DNA from: an uncultured Actinomyces sp.
Lineage (GTDB): Bacteria > Actinomycetota > Actinomycetes > Actinomycetales > Actinomycetaceae
Assembly: GCA_938030835.1 (NCBI GenBank)
Contig: CALHID010000224.1
Location: forward strand, 1-9,825
DNA length: 9,825 bases
Direction of reading: 5' to 3'
Of this stretch, positions 1 through 6,900 are shown one piece after another (positions within the stretch are counted from its first letter, which is position 1; each line of letters starts with the position of its first letter). Position numbers and translations under genes: made by a program. Under the pieces are notes generated by a model. It saw only the letters and a list, made by a program, of their open reading frames with translations, was not told the DNA's origin and made no database searches.

Positions 1-2100
1 GAGTTCGCGCGCATCGCCAATATTCTGGTTCGTGATGAGGACTACGAAGTCGATGAGAAGAAGAAGACTATCGGTGTCCTTGAGCCCGGTATCGACAAGG
101 TCGAGGATCAGCTGGGTGTCGAGAACCTCTATGAAGCAGCTAATACTCCGCTGATTGGCTTCCTCAATAACGCTATTCGCGCAAAGGAACTCTTCCACCG
201 CGATCGCGATTACATCGTTGACGGGGGAGAGGTCCTGATCGTTGACGAGCACACTGGCCGTGTGCTTCCTGGGCGCCGCTACAACGATGGTATGCACCAA
301 GCGATCGAAGCGAAGGAAGGCGTGAAGATCCAGGCTGAGAATCAGACCCTGGCAACGATTACTCTTCAGAACTACTTCCGTCTGTACCCCGAGGGCTCGC
401 GTTCGGGTATGACCGGTACTGCAGAGACCGAAGCTGCAGAATTCGCTTCGACCTACAAGATCGGCGTTATTCCGATTCCGACGAACCGCCCGATGATTCG
501 TAAGGATCAGGGCGACCTGGTCTATCCGACCGAGGCCGGTAAGTTCCGTGCGATCATTGATGATATCGAAGAACGACACGCGGCTGGACAGCCAGTTTTG
601 GTTGGTACCGCATCGGTTCAAAAGTCTGAGCTTCTGTCGCGGATGCTCAAAGAACGTAAGATTCCGCACCAGGTCCTGAACGCCAAGCAGCACGCGCGTG
701 AAGCGCAGATCGTCGCAATGGCTGGCCGTAAGGGCGCAGTGACCGTTGCGACGAACATGGCTGGTCGTGGTACCGACATCATGCTCGGTGGAAACTCCGA
801 GTTCCTTGCTCAAGCAAACCTTGCCGCTCGTGGGCTGGACCCGAAGGCTGACGCAGAAGAATACCGTCGCGCGTGGCCGGAAGCCCTTGCCGAGGCCGAG
901 GCCGCAGTTGAGGCCGAGCGCGAAGAAGTTCGCGAGCTGGGCGGTTTGTATGTGCTGGGTTCGGAGCGCCACGAGTCCCGCCGTATCGACAATCAGCTTC
1001 GAGGCCGTAGCGGTCGTCAGGGTGATCCCGGTGAGTCTCGTTTCTACCTGTCGATGGAAGATGACCTCATGCGTCTCTTCTCCTCAGGCCTTGCACAGCG
1101 CATCATGGCCTCGGGTGCTTACCCCGAGGATCAGCCGCTCGAAAATCGTATTGTTACCCGTTCGATTGCCTCCGCACAGCACCAGGTTGAGGCTCGTAAC
1201 TTCGAGATTCGAAAGAACGTCTTGAAGTATGACGATGTGATGACTGACCAGCGTGAGCTGATCTATGAGCAGCGCCGTCGCGTCCTGCAAGGCGAGGATT
1301 TGGGCCCTCAGATGAAGGGCTTCATGGAGTCCTTGGTGTCTGGGATCATCGCTGAAAAGACCAACGGTCTGTCGCCTCGTGAATGGAACCTCAAGGAACT
1401 GTGGGATACCCTGCGCGGTTACTACCCGCCCTCGGTTACTCCCGAGGAAGTCGAGGAGCAGTATGGCGGGCAGGGCTCACTGACCCGCGATGACTTGATG
1501 CGCGAGGTCTTGGGCGACATTGAAACCCAGTACCAAGAGGCTGAAGAGCAGCTCAACCACAATCCGCTGGCTATCCAGCAGCTCGGTGATGAACCGATGC
1601 GTACGCTGGAACGACGAGTGGTGATTGCAACTGTTGATCGCCTGTGGCGTGAACACCTCTACGAGATGGATTACCTGAAGGAGGGTATCGGTCTTCGTGC
1701 TATGGGTCAGCGTGATCCTCTTGTCGAATACAAGGACGAGGGCGCGCGGATGTTTAACACGATGATGGATCGCATTCGCGAGGAAAGCGTTCAGCAGATC
1801 TTCTCCTACGCGCGTCAATTCCAACTCGCATATGAGCAGGCTCGTGAGCGCGCGGCGGTCGAAGAGCAGGCAGAGGGTGTATCCGAGACTGAACTCAGTG
1901 AGGATGCACGCCGTAAAGCTGCTGAGACCGAAGAGCGGGCTATCGAGCGTTCCGCATCCGTTATGGGCGATGTGGGGCAGGAAAAGACTTCTGCGCGTCT
2001 GAGCTATTCTTCGCCAGATCAAGACGGTGAGACGACCTCGACAACAGAGGGAAGCAATCGTGCTCAGCGTCGCGCGGCAAAGAAGCGGAAGAAGCGCTGA
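1..2100 (+). CDS. secA: Protein translocase subunit SecA (5' part missing)
   Basis: SecA is the cytosolic ATPase motor that pushes preproteins through the SecYEG channel in the inner membrane. The reading frame is open from base 1, so the gene starts outside the window; 699 codons plus the stop are visible. By family comparison about the first 270 residues (Walker A, Walker B and part of the preprotein cross-linking domain) are missing. Visible SecA hallmarks are VDEHTGR (near 241-261), GMTGTAETEA (near 409-438), TNMAGRGTDI (751-780), HESRRIDNQLRGRSGRQGD (970-1026), and the helical scaffold segment DRLWREHLYEMDYL (from 1636). The C-terminus ends in a basic NRAQRRAAKKRKKR tail and lacks the CxC...CH zinc motif that binds SecB in proteobacteria. 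This is usual for actinobacterial SecA1. It is the housekeeping type rather than the smaller SecA2, judging by length and tail. The stop is followed 22 bp later by a strong hairpin. Confidence 0.98.
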   Translation, partial: EFARIANILVRDEDYEVDEKKKTIGVLEPGIDKVEDQLGVENLYEAANTPLIGFLNNAIRAKELFHRDRDYIVDGGEVLIVDEHTGRVLPGRRYNDGMHQAIEAKEGVKIQAENQTLATITLQNYFRLYPEGSRSGMTGTAETEAAEFASTYKIGVIPIPTNRPMIRKDQGDLVYPTEAGKFRAIIDDIEERHAAGQPVLVGTASVQKSELLSRMLKERKIPHQVLNAKQHAREAQIVAMAGRKGAVTVATNMAGRGTDIMLGGNSEFLAQANLAARGLDPKADAEEYRRAWPEALAEAEAAVEAEREEVRELGGLYVLGSERHESRRIDNQLRGRSGRQGDPGESRFYLSMEDDLMRLFSSGLAQRIMASGAYPEDQPLENRIVTRSIASAQHQVEARNFEIRKNVLKYDDVMTDQRELIYEQRRRVLQGEDLGPQMKGFMESLVSGIIAEKTNGLSPREWNLKELWDTLRGYYPPSVTPEEVEEQYGGQGSLTRDDLMREVLGDIETQYQEAEEQLNHNPLAIQQLGDEPMRTLERRVVIATVDRLWREHLYEMDYLKEGIGLRAMGQRDPLVEYKDEGARMFNTMMDRIREESVQQIFSYARQFQLAYEQARERAAVEEQAEGVSETELSEDARRKAAETEERAIERSASVMGDVGQEKTSARLSYSSPDQDGETTSTTEGSNRAQRRAAKKRKKR

Positions 2101-2122
2101 TCGACCGCTGTGAGATTGTCTG

Positions 2123-2154
2123 TGGCGGCATGCACCATGCGGTGCATGCCGCCA
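2123..2154 (+). terminator. Strong hairpin terminating secA
   Basis: A perfect 14-bp GC-rich stem (2123-2136 with 2141-2154) and a 4-nt ATGC loop begin 22 bp after the secA stop. A short T-rich stretch (TTGCTTTAT) follows on the + strand. The U-tract is imperfect, so termination is inferred from the stem and its place between converging genes. On the minus strand no T-run follows, but the stem could still stop or protect the convergent transcript. Confidence 0.75.
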
Positions 2155-2174
2155 TTGCTTTATCTGCGCTCTTC

Positions 2175-2642
2175 CTACAGGACGTCCAATGCGGTGACGA
2201 TCCATCTGTTTTTGAAAGTCTGCAGACGCATGGAAATGACGTGTCTGCCTTCTCCTTGCGCAATGATCACACAGGATTCGATGACCGTTGCAGAAGTTTG
2301 ACTGATATGCCATTGAATGGGATGGCAGGGCTCGCGTCGAAAGCTTCGTGGATCCCTGTCGATGATGGTGACAAGTCGTTGGTAGAGAGGCGGAACCAAC
2401 CACCTCCGGAGTTGTTCGTAAGGGCGAAGGTGGAGAAGGACCTCCATAATGCCTCGAGCTAGTCCGATCGACCACTGGCATAGGTTAGTAATTTCTTGTT
2501 CTTGTGGGATCAAAGGATTATCTGCATTGAGATATGAACTCAGCGTTGTTGGGCTATTGACGGGAGTGTCTCGTGTGAGGTCCCAGCTGATTCGGAAAGC
2601 GTGGTCTGCTGGTGGGGTCAGTACTCTCGACTGTCGTGGCAT
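2175..2642 (-). CDS. Rv3235 / DUF6459-like conserved protein of unknown function
   Basis: A 155-aa soluble protein with no signal peptide or membrane segment. The N-terminal 50 or so residues look low in order. Then come a helical part (residues about 51-92, including YEQLRRWLVPPLYQRL) and a C-terminal part ending in a likely beta-rich segment (ISMRLQTFKNRWIVTALDVL). This pattern of a helix with RRWL followed by a C-terminal R-W-x-x-TAL strand matches what I recall of the actinobacterial Rv3235 family (DUF6459), which often lies beside secA; the identification is from memory. No function is established. An in-frame ATG lies 30 bases further upstream (2672), but the ATG at 2642 has an AAGGAG ribosome binding site 8 nt before it and is preferred. 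The gene converges on secA with 74 bp between stops. It is separated from the HTH gene upstream by a terminator, so it should have its own promoter in 2643-3003, which I could not locate. Confidence 0.8.
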   Translation of the reverse strand: MPRQSRVLTPPADHAFRISWDLTRDTPVNSPTTLSSYLNADNPLIPQEQEITNLCQWSIGLARGIMEVLLHLRPYEQLRRWLVPPLYQRLVTIIDRDPRSFRREPCHPIQWHISQTSATVIESCVIIAQGEGRHVISMRLQTFKNRWIVTALDVL

Positions 2643-2650
2643 TGTCAAGA

Positions 2651-2656
2651 CTCCTT
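2651..2656 (-). promoter_or_regulatory. Ribosome binding site fixing the start of the Rv3235-like gene
   Basis: Read on the minus strand the site is AAGGAG, 8 nt before the ATG at 2642. The alternative ATG at 2672 is preceded by GCGCCTCCCCC and has no such site, so this site decides the start. Confidence 0.75.
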
Positions 2657-2881
2657 GGGCGGCTGTATTCATGGGGGAGGCGCCTCGTCTTTGGGGCGGA
2701 TACTGTGGAGTCTTGAGGAATTAAGTTGAGCTGTCAATCCAACTATAAAATGCTTGTGTATGCGAAATGCCTGCTAACGAAAGCGCTATCGCTCATGGGC
2801 AACGCCTGGTTTTGTCAATTTTTATACGAAAGTGTGGTCGCTCGAGTAGACGTATGCGTCAGCATCAACAAAATAAGTATC

Positions 2882-2907
2882 TTCTCAATCTCAGCAAAAA
2901 TTGAGAA
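2882..2907. repeat. 8-bp inverted repeat TTCTCAAT-N10-ATTGAGAA
   Basis: The arms at 2882-2889 and 2900-2907 are perfectly complementary with a 10-nt spacer. They are AT-rich and not followed by a T-run on either strand, so a protein-binding operator is more likely than a terminator. The role is unknown. Confidence 0.5.
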
Positions 2908-2947
2908 AACGTGCAGTCGCCGATGGGAAAACATCCAGATTTAGGAT

Positions 2948-2956
2948 TGTGGATAA
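2948..2956 (-). promoter_or_regulatory. Perfect DnaA-box 9-mer
   Basis: TGTGGATAA on the + strand is the reverse complement of the classical DnaA box TTATCCACA. It is the only exact copy I found in the window; GTGTGGATAT inside sbcD (near 7233) is one base off. It lies in non-coding DNA between the Rv3235-like and HTH genes. A lone box is not an origin. It could be a titration or regulatory site, or chance. Confidence 0.4.
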
Positions 2957-3003
2957 GCTTCTTTTCGCCGTGAAAAGATCTAGGATTATGCGTCCTTCGC
3001 ATG

Positions 3004-3032
3004 AAAAAGTGGGCAGAGGAATCTCTGCCCAC
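3004..3032 (-). terminator. Intrinsic terminator of the HTH gene
   Basis: A 10-bp stem (3009-3018 with 3023-3032, containing GTGGGCAGAG) and a 4-nt loop are followed on the minus strand by TTTTTCAT. It starts 18 bp past the stop of the HTH gene and is a textbook rho-independent terminator for leftward transcription. It separates the HTH unit from the Rv3235-like gene. Confidence 0.9.
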
Positions 3033-3050
3033 ATCTAACATCTCCTAGGG

Positions 3051-3269
3051 TTATGCGGTATGGCTTAAGCGTGCACGTGAATGCTCGTATTGGGTTTGGA
3101 TAAATTCTTCGAGGACGGATTCTTCAACACGCCACATGCGCTTTCCTCCCAATTGAATGGCCGGTAGCTCGCCGGAATTCACCAGTGAGCGCGCAGCGGA
3201 AAGCGTAATGTTAAGTGTCTCGGCGACCTCGGCGAGAGTGAGGAATCGTTGATTCATGCTTTCAATCAT
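3051..3269 (-). CDS. Excisionase-type helix-turn-helix DNA-binding protein
   Basis: A 72-aa protein consisting of one winged helix-turn-helix domain of the excisionase/MerR-like type. Helix 1 and the turn are FLTLAEVAETLNITLSAARS (residues 9-28), a second helix with SGELPAIQ follows, then a wing with GGKRMWRVEE, then a helix VLEEFIQTQYEH. Such proteins bind DNA and in actinobacteria are usually annotated only by the domain; BldC is a distant, better known relative. There is no phage or integrase nearby, so an excision role is unlikely and a chromosomal regulator is more plausible. The ATG at 3269 gives 72 aa, while an ATG at 3257 (MNQRF) would match the usual family start. Neither has a strong ribosome binding site. 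The gene is divergent from the DUF6912-like gene and ends in its own terminator, so it is probably monocistronic. Confidence 0.85.
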   Translation of the reverse strand: MIESMNQRFLTLAEVAETLNITLSAARSLVNSGELPAIQLGGKRMWRVEESVLEEFIQTQYEHSRARLSHTA

Positions 3270-3342
3270 GCCATTTTTTTCGGGATTTTTGGAGTCTATA
3301 TAGCGATTACTTTTGAGCTATTTGTGCAGATGAAAGCCTATT

Positions 3343-3362
3343 GATTCCGCTTCGGTGGAATC
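3343..3362. other. UUCG-loop hairpin between the HTH and DUF6912-like genes
   Basis: GATTCCGC and GTGGAATC pair over 8 bp with one G-U wobble around a TTCG loop. C(UUCG)G is an exceptionally stable RNA tetraloop on the + strand. On the minus strand, which would be the HTH leader, the stem has an A-C mismatch and a CGAA loop. There is no following T-run, so it is not a clear terminator. Confidence 0.5.
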
Positions 3363-3373
3363 GGGGGTGATCG

Positions 3374-3403
3374 ATTAAGTTCGGACAATGTCACACATGT
3401 CAA
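3374..3403 (-). promoter_or_regulatory. Candidate promoter of the HTH gene
   Basis: On the minus strand a perfect -35 TTGACA (3398-3403), an 18-bp spacer and a -10-like CTTAAT (3374-3379) would start RNA near 3367 and give a leader of about 100 nt before the ATG at 3269. The spacer contains the dyad GACAATGTC (3384-3392). A competing -10-like TATAGA or TAGACT lies closer to the gene (3293-3300) but lacks a -35. Confidence 0.4.
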
Positions 3404-3459
3404 TTCAATTAGTGCCACTTCGTTTCGTTTAATGTCATTTCATTCTTGTTGGACATGTC
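3384..3459. repeat. Cluster of ATGTC motifs, candidate operator
   Basis: ATGTC starts at 3388, 3397, 3432 and 3455, four times in 76 bp. Two copies lie in dyads, GACAATGTC (3384-3392) and GACATGTC (3452-3459). Between them are pentamer duplications CAATT-CAATT (3401-3410), CGTTT-CGTTT (3421-3430) and CATTT-CATTC (3436-3445). The cluster overlaps the candidate HTH promoter and lies upstream of the DUF6912-like gene. An operator for a regulator, possibly the HTH protein itself, is inferred. Confidence 0.4.
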
Positions 3460-3481
3460 TTTAGATGGATACGGGTGGCTT

Positions 3482-3510
3482 AAGACAGCGCGCACTTTCG
3501 TGCATAAACT
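3482..3510 (+). promoter_or_regulatory. Candidate leaderless promoter of the DUF6912-like gene
   Basis: AAGACA (3482-3487), a 17-bp spacer and TAAACT (3505-3510, fitting TAnnnT) are followed by exactly 6 nt before the ATG at 3517. Transcription would therefore start at the A of the start codon. The lack of any Shine-Dalgarno sequence before the ATG agrees with leaderless translation, which is common in actinobacteria. Confidence 0.55.
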
Positions 3511-3516
3511 GGTGCT

Positions 3517-3978
3517 ATGCGAATCTATTACCCCGTTCTTGCTCGCGAATTGGAAGAGGGGAACTTGGCGCCCCGGCCCGCCTACTGCGTTGACCCTTCC
3601 TCTTCGCTGCGCGGTGAAGATTTAGAACTTGTCGAAGACGATGCACGCGACTTAGCTGCCCTCGATTCTTTAGCACTACTACGCGATGAAGAGGGCGCGC
3701 TCAGTCGTTGCATTATTGCTGCGGATATCGAGGGCATTTCCGTTGCGCCCTACGATGGCGAGGTTGCTCAGACACAGCCCTGCGCTCCAGTCGAAAGCCA
3801 TATTGCCGCCTACTTTATCGATCATCCCGATGCTTCAGAGAAGGTTCGTGCAGTCCTTGACGCACAGACTCAAGATGAGGCTGACGAGGCTGTTGCACAG
3901 CTGTGGGATGAAAGTATGGAATGGTACGCCCCGGAAGAACGCGAGGACGTGATCCGTATTCTTCGTCAGATGCGCTAA
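3517..3978 (+). CDS. DUF6912-like conserved actinobacterial protein
   Basis: A 153-aa acidic, soluble protein without signal peptide or membrane helix. It begins MRIYYP, has a central helical part (EDLELVEDDARDLAALDSL, residues 35-53), then a strand-like CIIAADI (65-71) followed by VAPYDG, a second PVESHIAAYFIDHPDASEKV segment (91-110), and a C-terminal helix with WYAPEEREDVIRIL (136-149). The order MR(I/V)Y.P, helical middle, AAD(I/V)...V.P, and a terminal W/Y-rich helix fits what I remember of DUF6912, a family restricted to actinobacteria and often near secA. No biochemical function is known to me. The ATG is chosen because it makes the conserved MRIYYP start and sits 6 nt after a -10-like TAAACT. 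The stop lies 3 bp from the convergent stop of sbcC. Confidence 0.8.
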   Translation: MRIYYPVLARELEEGNLAPRPAYCVDPSSSLRGEDLELVEDDARDLAALDSLALLRDEEGALSRCIIAADIEGISVAPYDGEVAQTQPCAPVESHIAAYFIDHPDASEKVRAVLDAQTQDEADEAVAQLWDESMEWYAPEEREDVIRILRQMR

Positions 3979-3981
3979 TGG

Positions 3982-6900
3982 CTAGGCGCCTCTGATGCTC
4001 AGGGTTGAGCCTCGGCCTTCTTTCCATGTGACCTGAATTTGGTCTGCGATTTGCCGTGCCATCTCATCGACGTGGCTGATAACGCCAATGCATCGATCGC
4101 TTTGGCGCAAAGCCAGGAGCTGTGCCATCACGATGTCGAGGGTGTCGAGATCCAAGGAACCGAAGCCTTCGTCGATGAACATGCTTGAAAGCATGATGCC
4201 GCCGCTTTCCGCCATGACCACGTCTGCAAGGCCAAGTGCCAATGCCAGGGAGACATAGAAGGTTTCTCCACCTGAGAGAGTCGAAGGGGTACGAGTATCT
4301 TCAGCCTCATGATCGAAGATCACCAGGCCTAGGCCGTTTTTGCGCGATCGTGTGGGGTCTGTGACGCTGCGTTGAAGTTCATAGCGTCCGTGTGAAATCT
4401 CTGCAAGGCGTGGATTCGCAGCGGAGATCAACTCTTCAAAACGAGACATGAGGATCCAGGAACTTAGAGGTACTCGATGCACACTGGCTTGGCCATTTCC
4501 GCTTGCAAGCTGGGCAAGTCGAAGGCGGGGATATCCTTCTTTGAGTGCCTTACCGAGTTCGGCCAGTGCCGAGTGAAGCTGCGTTTCTGAGCGGTGAATA
4601 CTTTTTGCGAGTGCTTGGATGTTCGCCAGGTTGGAACTGGCGCGGAGTTCCTCTTCTCGTGCCGCTTCTCGTGTCTTTTCGCATGCATCAAGATCAGGCA
4701 CCTCTGCTGTCTCTAAGCCAGAAAAACGTTCCGAATCCAAACGTGCCTGAACCGTATGAAGTTCCTGGTGATAGTGACGAATCTGCTGGCTGAGGCCCTC
4801 CAGCTGAGGAAGGTCTTTGAGCTCTTCGCGAATCTGATTGAGGTCTATATCCCCATCTTTATATCCGGACTCTGAGAACGCGGTATTGAGGTATTCCTGA
4901 TTGCTCTGGAAAAGCTGCGCAGCCTGATCGAAGGAATTGAGAGCTTGAGAAAAAGCATCTTGATGATCTTGCTTGCGCTCAAGGGCTTCCTTCCACTCTT
5001 CAAGCGAGGTGTAGTCCCCCAAAGCTTGGGCGAGGGATGCTTCGTATGCGCTGACTTGAGCTTTGACTTCCTGGATTCGTGAATTAATGTTTGTGAGTTT
5101 TTCTTGCGTCGATGCGCGTGCACTCAGGATTTCTTTTTCGCTCTCTGAGGAAGCTTCAAATTCTGCGCTCAGCGACTGATAGTTTTCTGCCAGAGAGCTC
5201 AACTGGTCAATGCTTTGCCTGAGGGCATCGCGTTGAATGCGTAGGGATTCGCTATCTGATCCAGCCTGACCATTGAGCGCGGCAATTTGTGCCACGCATT
5301 GCGAGCGCTGGGTACTGAGCTCATGAAGATGCTGATCGGCTTCTTGACGAAGTGCCTCAAGTTCATCAAGTTTCTGGCGACTCATTGTATTGTCGCTATC
5401 TGATTGTGCGGGGGCAGGATGCAAGGTTGAGCCGCAGACGGGACACGGGGTGTCCTCTTCGAGTTCGGCAGCCAGCGAGGCAGCAGTTTCTTGGAGCCAT
5501 GTCTCGCGTGCGAGAAGAGCAGCGATGCCCCTTTCTCGGGCAGTTCGATGTGCTTTTTGGATTTCCTCAGCGAGGCCGATGAGTTGAGCACGCAGGATAT
5601 CGGCTCTTTCGGCCGCATCGACGCGTTGGTTCAGTGCGTCGAGCTGAGCTGATGAGGATGCAAGGTCAGAACGCGCCTCTTGGCTGGCCTCAATTTTCTG
5701 CGTGAGTTCTGCGCGGGTTTTAAGCAGTGCATCTGAACGCTGTTTCAGCTCTTCGATCAGTTGATGTGCTTGGATTTCTTGGGCGGTCAAGCGCTCATAT
5801 TCCGCGCGCGCATCGACTAATTGCTGCTGCACGTGACTTGCGCTGCTTACCTTTTCATACTCAGCAAGAAGTTCACTGTTTCCCGCGGATAATTCGGTGT
5901 GGGCCTGAGTTGTATCGAAGAGTGCGCCATCCATCCGCTTAGGGAGCGAGATGAACTTTTCTAAAGAGGACGAGGCCTGCGTAAGTTTTGACCTTGCAGA
6001 GTCAAATTGCTGCAGTGGCGCTTTGAGAGGCTCGAGGTTTCGCAGGTGCGCTTCCTTGACGATGAGGGACTTAATCTGACTTTCTTGTGAAAGGAGTGCG
6101 GCCTGCTGGGCGGTTAGCAGCTTGTATTCATTGAAGCGTTGATGAAGGTCTTGAGCTGCGTTCAACTCTGCGTTTCGTTGGTCAAGAAGGACCTGAGCAC
6201 TGTCAAGAGTGCGCTGGGCATCATCGCACTGTTTCTTCAGTAAATCATTTAGTTGCCCACTGAGCGTCAGCAGATCTGCGTTTAACTCTTCGTATTCACC
6301 GGTACTTTCAAGTTTTTCGCTAAGCTTCGTGAGGTCCTCGGACAGAGGCTCGGCCAGGGGAGAGTCTGTGATCTGACTCTGTAGCGTTCCCAGAGCACTC
6401 AAAAAATCGCGGCGTGTCCGCGTGATGGACTCATCTGCTGACTTTGCTTCTTCGACAAAAGCATTTTGCAGATCTTGAAAATACTGAGTGCCGAAAATAT
6501 CTCGGAGAATTTTCTCTCTATCCGAGGATTTTGCGCTGAGAAAGCGCGCAAATTGTCCCTGTGGAAGAACAACAGTTTGCAGGAATTGTTCCTTTGTCAA
6601 TCCGATGAACGAAGTAATCATCGATTGCGCTTCGGGGATGGAACGGCTCAGAGCTTCGAGTGTTGAAAAACCAGAGGGATCCGAAGGGTTGGGAGTCACC
6701 TTCTCGAAAGTGACTGTTGCATTGACCGGGGTCGCACGTCCCTCTTTGACATACTGCGGGGTTCGGCGAACTCGGTAAATCCCTGCAGAGACTTCAAAAA
6801 CCACTTCCACATAAGAGGGGTCATTGGGCGCGCAATACAGCGAACGTAGTCGGTTTTTCGCCCCGTCGTTCCCGCTTGCGACATCTCCATAGAGTCCGAA

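Larger units (their letters stand above)
2657..3003. other. Gene-poor stretch with small dyads and one DnaA box
   Basis: About 350 bp with no convincing gene. A 72-codon TTG-start frame (2726-2944, +) is the only sizeable candidate and resembles no protein I know. The stretch holds a GAGGCGCCTC palindrome (2677-2686), an 8-bp inverted repeat (2882-2907), a consensus DnaA box (2948-2956), a 7-bp hairpin (2960-2978) and two TAGGATT copies (2942-2948, 2981-2987). It must contain the promoter of the minus-strand Rv3235-like gene, but no good -35/-10 pair is visible. TTGACA occurs on the minus strand at 2732-2737 and 2813-2818, without a matching -10 at normal spacing. Confidence 0.6.

Noticed and set aside
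1861..2100. SecA missing its C-terminal zinc motif, as if truncated
   Set aside because: Actinobacterial SecA1 proteins normally lack this motif and end in a basic tail, as here. A terminator follows directly.
2130..2462. 110-codon + strand frame downstream of secA
   Set aside because: It begins inside the secA terminator stem and is the antisense shadow of the Rv3235-like gene.
1477..2481. 334-codon open frame on the minus strand opposite secA
   Set aside because: It runs antisense through conserved SecA coding sequence and over the Rv3235-like gene in another frame. It has low-complexity Ser/His/Arg composition and no family resemblance.
2726..2944. 72-codon + strand frame with TTG start and a GAGGAA upstream
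   Set aside because: The composition is unlike its neighbours, no domain is recognisable, and it overlaps the inverted repeat and the required minus-strand promoter region. Possible but unsupported.
3051..3269. Excisionase-like protein as a sign of a prophage or integrated element
   Set aside because: No integrase, attachment-site repeat, tRNA or phage gene is nearby. This domain is common in chromosomal actinobacterial regulators.
5437..5450. CPVC in SbcC as a separate zinc-finger or redox motif
   Set aside because: It is the expected zinc hook at the tip of the SbcC/Rad50 coiled coil, at about residue 535 of 1021.
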